A stretch of DNA of 5,191 nucleotides from Anaerolineae bacterium CG2_30_64_16 (GTDB lineage Bacteria; Chloroflexota; Anaerolineae; CG2-30-64-16). Where the stretch lies: the NCBI GenBank assembly GCA_001871755.1, contig MNXL01000103.1:1-5191 (forward strand), in the 5' to 3' direction. Below are positions 1 through 5,191 of the stretch, one piece after another (the first letter of the stretch is position 1; each line of letters starts with the position of its first letter). The translations under genes were made by a program, and so were the position numbers. Below the pieces are notes generated by a model that worked only from the letters and a program-made list of their open reading frames with translations, searched no databases and was not told where the DNA came from.

Positions 1-25
1 TGACCGTGCCACGGTGGCTCGGTCA
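1..25. repeat. 25-bp near-perfect palindrome at the window edge
   Basis: Bases 1-6 (TGACCG) are the reverse complement of 20-25 (CGGTCA), and 8-12 (GCCAC) of 14-18 (GTGGC). Only T7/T19 fail to pair around central G13. The element lies beyond the 3' end of the epimerase gene. It has no T-run after it on either strand, so it is not an obvious terminator. It could be an operator for a dimeric regulator of a gene to the left, or half of a larger repeat cut by the window edge. The symmetry is seen; the role is unknown. Confidence 0.45.
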
Positions 26-71
26 GGAGACCGGCCACAGCCACCCCGGATTATTGAGAGGATACCACCCC

Positions 72-91
72 AGGGCTGACCGCCCTTTTTT
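72..91 (+). terminator. Possible weak Rho-independent terminator reading rightward
   Basis: AGGGC (72-76) and GCCCT (82-86) form a 5-bp GC-rich stem around a 5-nt loop, and the T-run at 86-91 follows on the plus strand. The T-run overlaps the stop codon of the minus-strand epimerase gene (90-92). On the minus strand the hairpin has an A-run before it and no T-run after it. It would therefore stop a convergent plus-strand transcript entering from the left, not the epimerase operon. The stem is short, so this may be chance. Confidence 0.35.
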
Positions 92-1022
92 ACTTCTGGT
101 GTGATCTGAAGAAGGCCACCGTCTCGGCCAGGCCGTCTGCCAGACATGTCTCCGGGGTCCAACCCAACTCGCGCCGGGCCAGCTCGGCAGCCAGGAAGCT
201 GGTGTAGACCTCGCCCGGCTTGGCCGGGCCGTGTTGTTCGGGCCGGGCGTAACCGGTCAGCCGCGCCAACTCCTGAAACAGCGTGTTGATGTTCGTGGGC
301 ACGCCCGTGCCCACGTTGTAGATGCCGCTGCCGTGCGTCAACGCCAGCACGTTCGCCCGGGCGATGTCCCGCACGTAGACGAAATCCCGATCCTGCATGC
401 CGTCGCCGTTGATCACGGCCTCCCGTCCTCCCAACATCCGGCTGGCAAAGACCGCGACCACCCCCGCCTCTCCGGACGCGTCCTGGCGTGGCCCGTAAAC
501 GTTGGCATAGCGCAGGATGCAGTAATCCAGGCCGAAGTTATGGCGATAGGTGGCAATGTAGTGCTCGCACGCCAGCTTGCTGACGCCGTACGGATCCAGA
601 GGAAGGGCCGGGCACGCTTCGGTGGCCGGCAATTCGGCCGGCTCGCCGTAGATCGCGCCGCCGGTGGAGGCGAAGATGAACTTACGCACACAGCCGGCCG
701 CGCGGGCCGCCTCCAGCAGGTTCAGCGTCCCGATCACATTGACCGCGGCATAGGTGATCGGATCGACCAGGGCCGCGCGCACATCAACCAGCGCGGCCTG
801 GTGCGCCACCGCGACCGGCATTTCGGCCACGAACACAGCCGCCAGGGCGGCCGCGTCCCGGATGTCCACCTGGTGGAAGACCGCGGCCGGGTTGACATTC
901 TCCCGCTTCCCCGTGTGGAGATTGTCCACCACTGCCACGTGGTAGCCAGCCGCGATGAAAGCATCGACGATGTGGGAACCGATAAACCCGGCCCCCCCTG
1001 TGACAAGGATGGTTTCTTTCAC
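90..1022 (-). CDS. NAD-dependent epimerase/dehydratase, GalE-like (probable UDP-sugar 4-epimerase)
   Basis: This 310-residue protein is an extended short-chain dehydrogenase/reductase of the NDP-sugar epimerase group, which interconverts nucleotide sugars through an NAD-bound 4-keto intermediate in the cytoplasm. The Rossmann glycine motif TGGAGFIG is at residues 8-15, with the acidic NAD-ribose-binding VVDN at 31-34 (D33). The catalytic set is S119/T120 with Y145 and K149 (YGVSK). NVYGPRQ (174-180) and DRDFVYVRD (211-219) are typical of the substrate-binding half. The length is normal for bacterial GalE-like enzymes. The start is GTG at 1022; GGAGGGAG lies upstream, with 7 nt between GGAGG and the start. 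It begins 36 bp after the sulfotransferase stop, consistent with one operon. Exact substrate (UDP-glucose, UDP-GlcNAc or UDP-glucuronate) cannot be read from motifs alone. The context suggests a sugar donor for a glycan that may be sulfated. Confidence 0.93.
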   Translation of the reverse strand: MKETILVTGGAGFIGSHIVDAFIAAGYHVAVVDNLHTGKRENVNPAAVFHQVDIRDAAALAAVFVAEMPVAVAHQAALVDVRAALVDPITYAAVNVIGTLNLLEAARAAGCVRKFIFASTGGAIYGEPAELPATEACPALPLDPYGVSKLACEHYIATYRHNFGLDYCILRYANVYGPRQDASGEAGVVAVFASRMLGGREAVINGDGMQDRDFVYVRDIARANVLALTHGSGIYNVGTGVPTNINTLFQELARLTGYARPEQHGPAKPGEVYTSFLAAELARRELGWTPETCLADGLAETVAFFRSHQK

Positions 1023-1058
1023 GTGTCTCCCTCCAGGTCGGCGCTGCCACGAGTTTGG

Positions 1059-1685
1059 TCAGGCGGAGGCTGCCCGGTTGCGGTAAAGGCCGGGATCCAC
1101 GACCCGCGCCATCTTCGTGGCGTCAAGGCTGTTCCCCAGGAATGTGTTGATCTGGCTGATGTACGGGCCGGGATCCCGGAGCATCTCGTTGTAGTCGACA
1201 TCGAGCACCGAGATGTTGGGCTGCGCCGCGAGCCAGCCCTCCACCTTGCGCAGGTGTTTTTCGAACAGCCGCGTCAGCTCTGCGTCGCTGACCTGATCGG
1301 CCGGCTCGTCGCGGCGCGCCAGCATCTTGCGCTGCGATGCCAGCACTTCCGCCATCTCTCGCCGAACGAAGATTACCCGGTAGGTGTAGTCTGGTGGCAG
1401 GTGCTCCAGGAGCGCCGAGATCACCTTGACAGCCTTGCCATCGGCTTGGGGCAACCAGCCCGTGTCCCCCTTGGGCAACGCCTTGACCCGCTCGAACTCG
1501 TAGTAGCCCTTAGGGTTGTCGGCGTCGGCCGCGCGCTGGCCGTCGGTGAGCGCGGCCATGCCGCCGGCCTCCAGCATCTTCATGATCATCGAGGTGCCGG
1601 AGCGCGGCAGGCCGGACACGACCGTGATCGTGCCGGCCGCCGTGGCCGATGAGAGTAGCGCGTGATCTGTTCTTACCGTCATCAT
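1059..1685 (-). CDS. Sulfotransferase family protein (PAPS-dependent, P-loop)
   Basis: This protein of about 208 residues begins near its N-terminus with a hydrophobic strand followed by GLPRSGTSM (residues 25-33). That is the 5'-phosphosulfate-binding loop of PAPS-dependent sulfotransferases, which transfer sulfonate from PAPS to a hydroxyl or amine. A second conserved stretch, YRVIFVRREMAEVLASQ, matches the region holding the 3'-phosphate-binding Arg/Ser. DNPKGYYEFE and AVKVIS are also typical of a bacterial sulfotransferase subgroup. It is short for the family, and no membrane segment or signal peptide is visible. I chose the first ATG of a double ATG (1685 and 1682), because GGGGGAG lies 8 nt upstream. 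An ATG at 1727 would overlap the previous gene and its 14 extra residues look non-conserved. It sits 28 bp after the PAPS-synthesising gene, which supports PAPS use. The acceptor is unknown. Confidence 0.85.
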   Translation of the reverse strand: MMTVRTDHALLSSATAAGTITVVSGLPRSGTSMIMKMLEAGGMAALTDGQRAADADNPKGYYEFERVKALPKGDTGWLPQADGKAVKVISALLEHLPPDYTYRVIFVRREMAEVLASQRKMLARRDEPADQVSDAELTRLFEKHLRKVEGWLAAQPNISVLDVDYNEMLRDPGPYISQINTFLGNSLDATKMARVVDPGLYRNRAASA

Positions 1686-1693
1686 GATGGTTG

Positions 1694-1700
1694 CTCCCCC
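1694..1700 (-). promoter_or_regulatory. Ribosome binding site deciding the sulfotransferase start
   Basis: Minus-strand GGGGGAG sits 8 nt before the double ATG at 1685/1682 and just after the sat/cysC stop codon (1714-1716). Its spacing favours the start at 1685 over the in-frame ATG at 1727, although AGGAG also precedes the latter at a longer distance of 11 nt. Confidence 0.7.
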
Positions 1701-1713
1701 GAGCCGGGCACGG

Positions 1714-3567
<1,854 letters not shown>

Positions 3568-3576
3568 TTTCAAGTT

Positions 3577-3581
3577 CCTCC
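3577..3581 (-). promoter_or_regulatory. Shine-Dalgarno of sat/cysC supporting a TTG start
   Basis: Minus-strand GGAGG precedes TTG at 3567 by 9 nt. The next candidate, GTG at 3561, is 15 nt away, which is long. No ATG is suitably spaced. I see no convincing promoter between the upstream terminator (3634) and this site, so expression may depend on read-through from the tRNA unit or on a non-consensus promoter. Confidence 0.65.
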
Positions 3582-3633
3582 AGTATTCCGAATGCCGGCG
3601 GCAACAGATGTGAGTCTGATGGCGTGGGGGCAT

Positions 3634-3673
3634 AGAAAAACCCCTTGGGGCGAAGCATCCACCCCAAGGGGTT
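3634..3673 (-). terminator. Strong Rho-independent terminator of the tRNA-fMet/tRNA-Met unit
   Basis: AACCCCTTGGGG (3639-3650) and CCCCAAGGGGTT (3662-3673) form a perfect 12-bp stem around an 11-nt loop. On the minus strand the stem is followed by a run of T. It lies about 40 bp after the 3' end of the tRNA at 3715-3786, so it ends the tRNA transcript and separates it from sat/cysC. Confidence 0.92.
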
Positions 3674-3714
3674 ATGAAATGCTGTGGGTTGCCCCACTAC
3701 ACCTTGCGCTCTTA

Positions 3715-3786
3715 TGGCGACGCTCAGACTCGAACTGAGGACCCAGCGATTATGAGCCGCTTGCTCTGCCACTGAGCTACGTCGCC
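3715..3786 (-). tRNA. tRNA-Met(CAT), elongator (tRNA-Ile2 possible)
   Basis: This 72-nt cloverleaf has a perfect 7-bp acceptor stem (GGCGACG/CGTCGCC) and a D stem GCTC/GAGC with the elongator-type C11-G24. The anticodon arm AGCGG-CTCATAA-TCGCT carries anticodon CAT, and the T arm is CTCAG-TTCGAGT-CTGAG. Discriminator A is present and CCA is not encoded. The acceptor start GGCnACG and the extra loop GGGTC resemble elongator tRNA-Met. The anticodon stem also resembles tRNA-Ile2, whose CAT is modified to lysidine by TilS, so that assignment remains possible. It is cotranscribed with tRNA-fMet. Confidence 0.9.
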
Positions 3787-3797
3787 GTTTGTCCATA

Positions 3798-3834
3798 AAC
3801 GAATGGCTTATGGTGTCCCCATAAGCCATTCGTT
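3798..3834 (-). repeat. 16-bp perfect hairpin between the two CAT tRNAs
   Basis: Bases 3798-3813 and 3819-3834 are perfect reverse complements around a 5-nt loop. The hairpin fills most of the 55-bp spacer between the two tRNAs. On the minus strand only three T follow the stem, then TATGGAC, so it is at best a weak terminator. In the tRNA precursor it would form a stable stem between the mature 3' end of tRNA-fMet and the 5' end of the next tRNA, where processing nucleases act. The structure is seen; the role is inferred. Confidence 0.75.
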
Positions 3835-3841
3835 GCCCAGG

Positions 3842-3913
3842 TAGCGGGGACAGGACTCGAACCTGTGACCTTCGGGTTATGAGCCCGACGAGCTGCCACT
3901 GCTCCACCCCGCA
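3842..3913 (-). tRNA. Initiator tRNA-fMet(CAT)
   Basis: The initiator signatures are all visible. Three consecutive G-C pairs in the anticodon stem (TCGGG-CTCATAA-CCCGA) bind the ribosomal P site. The D stem GAGC/GCTC has A11-U24 in place of the usual Y-R pair. Position 1-72 is an unpaired T-T, serving the purpose of the C-A mismatch in E. coli that allows formylation and blocks EF-Tu. The rest of the acceptor stem (GCGGGG/CCCCGC) and the T arm (ACAGG-TTCGAAT-CCTGT) are canonical. The D loop is short. CCA is not encoded (CCT follows the discriminator). It is first in a two-tRNA transcript. Confidence 0.96.
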
Positions 3914-3927
3914 ACGTCATTACCGCT

Positions 3928-3955
3928 ATTATACGCAGCTACTCGAATTTGTCAA
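3928..3955 (-). promoter_or_regulatory. Perfect-consensus sigma-70-type promoter for the two CAT tRNAs
   Basis: On the minus strand TTGACA (3950-3955) and TATAAT (3928-3933) are separated by 16 bp, and transcription would start about 8 nt before tRNA-fMet. Both hexamers match consensus fully, as expected for a strong stable-RNA promoter. The TGA stop of the upstream small membrane protein gene (3952-3954) lies within the -35 hexamer. Confidence 0.92.
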
Positions 3956-4350
3956 GGTTTGACCAGACGTTTCAGCCAGTCGGCCCAAAAGGGCGGGCCG
4001 GCCGCGTGCTTTTGACCTGTCAGAGCCACTTCTCCCACGACCGACAGCGCCGCTTCGGAAGCCGGCGCCACCACCGTCACCCCCGGTGGCGTCAGCCGGA
4101 AGTAGTCCCAACCCTTGCTCGGAACGTTTTGCCCCTGCTGCCCGACCACCAACGCGTCCCGCAATCGCTGGCCCTGGTCCTTTGCCCGATCAAGGCGGAC
4201 CCGGGCAGCCTGATTCTCGGCCAGCGCGGTGCTCTTGATGATCGCCAGGTTGATGAAGCCAACCAGGGCGAAGATCACCGCCAGCACAACCAGAAGCAGC
4301 AGCCACTGCGAACGTTCGGGGAGAAACCGCTGCCAGCGCTGTTGAGTCAT
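3952..4350 (-). CDS. Small single-pass membrane protein, DivIC/FtsB-like septum formation initiator family
   Basis: This 132-residue protein has a short charged N-terminus, one strong membrane helix at about residues 16-38 and a polar, helix-prone stretch at about 41-70 that could form a coiled coil. A small C-terminal region with WDYFRLTPPGVTVVAP (81-96) follows. This is the FtsB/DivIC design, a bitopic protein whose extracytoplasmic coiled coil joins the FtsL-FtsQ/DivIB divisome complex. The PPGVTVV segment resembles the family's PGE-type motif. Sequence identity is too low for certainty, and another bitopic coiled-coil protein is possible. The start at 4350 is chosen because GGGAGGAG lies 8 nt upstream. 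The in-frame ATG at 4389 falls at the end of the tRNA-Leu terminator. No promoter of its own is clear, so it may use read-through from the tRNA-Leu promoter. Confidence 0.8.
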   Translation of the reverse strand: MTQQRWQRFLPERSQWLLLLVVLAVIFALVGFINLAIIKSTALAENQAARVRLDRAKDQGQRLRDALVVGQQGQNVPSKGWDYFRLTPPGVTVVAPASEAALSVVGEVALTGQKHAAGPPFWADWLKRLVKP

Positions 4351-4386
4351 CGCCTGCTCTCCTCCCGGAAATCGGAGGCTGAGGCA

Positions 4387-4415
4387 CAAAATCCCACGAC
4401 CGAAACGGCGTGGGA
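4387..4415 (-). terminator. Rho-independent terminator of tRNA-Leu
   Basis: TCCCACG (4392-4398) pairs with CGTGGGA (4409-4415). The inner CCG/CGG (4400-4402, 4406-4408) extends the stem past one bulged A. On the minus strand TTTT follows directly. It begins 12 bp after the encoded CCA of tRNA-Leu and precedes the small membrane protein gene, so that gene would be read only by escape or from a weak promoter not seen here. Confidence 0.85.
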
Positions 4416-4427
4416 CCTGTCAAAACC

Positions 4428-4514
4428 TGGTGCCGAAGGTGGGAGTTGAACCCACACGAGGTTAGCCCTCACCAGGTCCTGAACCTGGCGCGTCTGCCAT
4501 TCCGCCACTTCGGC
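4428..4514 (-). tRNA. tRNA-Leu(CAG) with encoded CCA
   Basis: This class II tRNA has a perfect acceptor stem (GCCGAAG/CTTCGGC, 4508-4514 and 4432-4438). The anticodon arm CCAGG-TTCAGGA-CCTGG carries anticodon CAG, which reads CTG, a common codon in GC-rich genomes. A long variable arm follows (TGAGGGCTAACCTCGT region), then T arm GTGGG-TTCAACT-CCCAC. Discriminator A (4431) is the normal leucine identity base. CCA is encoded at 4428-4430, unlike the two neighbouring tRNAs. The gene is monocistronic between its own promoter and terminator. Confidence 0.96.
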
Positions 4515-4526
4515 TCGCCTGGATAG

Positions 4527-4605
4527 TTCCAGAAAAATACTCATTCCAGAACCTCCTGAGATTCCCAGAGAAACCGACGATATTGGGACATCTATTTTTC
4601 TGGAA
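4527..4605 (-). repeat. 13-bp inverted repeat with extra half-copy in the tRNA-Leu leader
   Basis: TTCCAGAAAAATA (4527-4539) is the exact reverse complement of 4593-4605, and GGATAG/CTATCC (4521-4526, 4611-4616) extend it beyond a 5-nt bulge. An inner TCCCA/TGGGA pair lies at 4563-4567 and 4584-4588. TTCCAGAA recurs at 4544-4551, so in the transcript the 5' arm could pair with either of two downstream copies. The region lies between the promoter and tRNA-Leu. It may be a foldable leader or a small mobile-element remnant. Confidence 0.7.
4542..4557 (-). promoter_or_regulatory. Shine-Dalgarno plus ATG just upstream of tRNA-Leu
   Basis: Minus-strand AGGAGG (4552-4557) stands 7 nt before ATG (4542-4544), an ideal translation start. 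The frame it opens begins MSIFLELS and then runs straight through the tRNA, so it is unlikely to be a normal protein. The site may be a relic of a gene disrupted or replaced upstream of the tRNA, or a translated leader. Confidence 0.4.
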
Positions 4606-4629
4606 CGGCCCTATCCGATTGTAACGCCA

Positions 4630-4658
4630 TTTATAGCACCTCTGGCGCAGGCTGTCAA
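4630..4658 (-). promoter_or_regulatory. Sigma-70-type promoter for tRNA-Leu
   Basis: On the minus strand TTGACA (4653-4658) and TATAAA (4630-4635, five of six consensus bases) are separated by 17 bp. Transcription would start near 4623, giving a leader of about 110 nt before tRNA-Leu, which is long for a tRNA gene. It lies 29 bp after the solute-binding protein stop codon. Confidence 0.88.
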
Positions 4659-4687
4659 GTTCAGGGCCATGGGCTCGACATGTCTGC

Positions 4688-5191
4688 TCAGTTCCCAGCT
4701 CCCTGGTTTCCCACGGTGATCCGTTTGGTCACGATGTACCAGTCGGCGATGTTCCGAAAACGGTCGGCGGGGCTGTTCAGCGGCGCAAGCTGCACCGCAT
4801 GTACTTTGTCCCGCACGCCGTAGGTGTAAACCGGATGGTACAGCAGCAAGGCCGGCGCCTCGTCCGCAAAGAGCCGTTGGAACTGCACGTAGTGTTCCCG
4901 GCGGACGGCGCGGTCGGTGATGGCCCGCGCCTGCTCGATCGCCGCATCCGCGGCCGCGTCGTCCCAACCCGCGTAGTTTTGGCCATCCTGGATCTGGGTG
5001 GAATGCCACAACGGGTAGGGGTCCGGGTCACCGGCCAGCTCCCAGTGCACCAGCGCGACATCGAACGTGCGCGGCGCCAGGAAGTCACTGGTCAGGCCGG
5101 GCAGGGTCACGTTTTGAGCGGCCACCTGCACGCCGATCCGCGCCCACGCGGTCGCGATCGCCTCGATCATCGCCTGGTTGTCACCGAGGAG
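4688..5191 (-). CDS. ABC transporter extracellular solute-binding protein, family 5 (C-terminal part)
   Basis: About 167 C-terminal residues are present; the frame stays open to the window edge, beginning LLGDNQAMIEA. The sequence matches the last lobe of family 5 periplasmic or lipid-anchored binding proteins (oligopeptide, dipeptide or nickel type), which capture ligand outside the membrane for an ABC importer. Visible family features are FDVALVHWELAGDPDPYPLWHS, the GQNYAGWDD...D stretch, RREHYVQFQRLFADEAPALLLYHP, and a closing DWYIVTKR. The signal peptide and ligand-binding N-terminal lobe lie outside, so the substrate cannot be judged. No partner permease or ATPase gene follows it; tRNA-Leu comes next, so it is either the last gene of its operon or stands alone. 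No clear terminator is visible after its stop. Confidence 0.9.
   Translation of the reverse strand, partial: LLGDNQAMIEAIATAWARIGVQVAAQNVTLPGLTSDFLAPRTFDVALVHWELAGDPDPYPLWHSTQIQDGQNYAGWDDAAADAAIEQARAITDRAVRREHYVQFQRLFADEAPALLLYHPVYTYGVRDKVHAVQLAPLNSPADRFRNIADWYIVTKRITVGNQGAGN

Noticed and set aside
20..31. 12-bp match CGGTCAGGAGAC shared by 20-31 and 1711-1722
   Set aside because: A 12-mer match in a window of this size is expected about once by chance, and the flanks differ.
231..1652. Long plus-strand open frame of 473 codons
   Set aside because: It is antisense to the epimerase and sulfotransferase genes, whose motifs are unmistakable. The composition is rich in Arg/His/Val as expected of a GC-rich shadow, and no domain is recognisable.
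3949..4449. Plus-strand open frame of 166 codons
   Set aside because: It is antisense to the small membrane protein and runs into the tRNA-Leu terminator. It has no ribosome site or recognisable domain.
4347..4544. Minus-strand open frame of 65 codons starting MSIFLELS
   Set aside because: Most of it is translated tRNA-Leu (VAEWQTRQVQDLV-like peptide) and terminator. The strong start signal is reported separately as an oddity, but the frame is not called a gene.
4671..4687. Small palindromes (GACATGTC and CCATGG region) as a terminator for the solute-binding protein gene
   Set aside because: The stems are short, and the following bases form the tRNA-Leu promoter with no T-run.

Overview
The window is a GC-rich bacterial chromosome segment in which every gene I can support lies on the minus strand, so transcription runs from high to low coordinates. 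The bacterial features are consensus sigma-70-type promoters, Rho-independent terminators, Shine-Dalgarno sites and an initiator tRNA-Met. A Chloroflexota (Anaerolineae-like) origin is my best guess. It rests on the fused ATP sulfurylase/APS kinase, the DivIC/FtsB-like protein beside tRNA genes, and two families of short dispersed repeats that I associate from memory with such genomes. This is inference, not proof.

Layout in order of transcription. Bases 5191-4688 hold the C-terminal part of a family 5 extracellular solute-binding protein (oligopeptide/nickel type ABC transporter), cut by the window edge. Next is a 173-bp intergenic region with a near-consensus promoter (4630-4658) and a leader containing a 13-bp inverted repeat. 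It is followed by tRNA-Leu(CAG) at 4431-4514 and a terminator. A small single-pass membrane protein resembling the DivIC/FtsB septum-formation family occupies 4350-3952. Its stop codon lies inside the -35 box of a perfect-consensus promoter (3928-3955) for initiator tRNA-fMet (3842-3913) and a second CAT-anticodon tRNA (3715-3786). These two tRNAs are separated by a 16-bp perfect hairpin and end at a strong terminator (3634-3673).

The remaining two thirds is a probable three-gene operon. Bifunctional sulfate adenylyltransferase/adenylylsulfate kinase (3567-1714) makes PAPS from sulfate and ATP. A compact PAPS-dependent sulfotransferase-like protein (1685-1059) could spend that PAPS. A GalE-like NAD-dependent sugar nucleotide epimerase (1022-90) could supply or modify a sugar precursor. 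Gaps are 28 and 36 bp and each gene has its own Shine-Dalgarno, so a sulfated-glycan or related sulfated-product pathway continuing left of the window is plausible but not shown.

The most notable points are: a 28-bp array of four heptamers inserted in frame in the ATP sulfurylase domain, just before its QTRNPLHRVHE active-site motif; a second dispersed-repeat-like sequence forming the C-terminal tail of the same protein; overlap of a stop codon with a tRNA promoter; and the tRNA-Leu leader, which combines mutually exclusive pairings with a perfect Shine-Dalgarno and ATG. I see no clear evidence of a wholly new multi-gene system.
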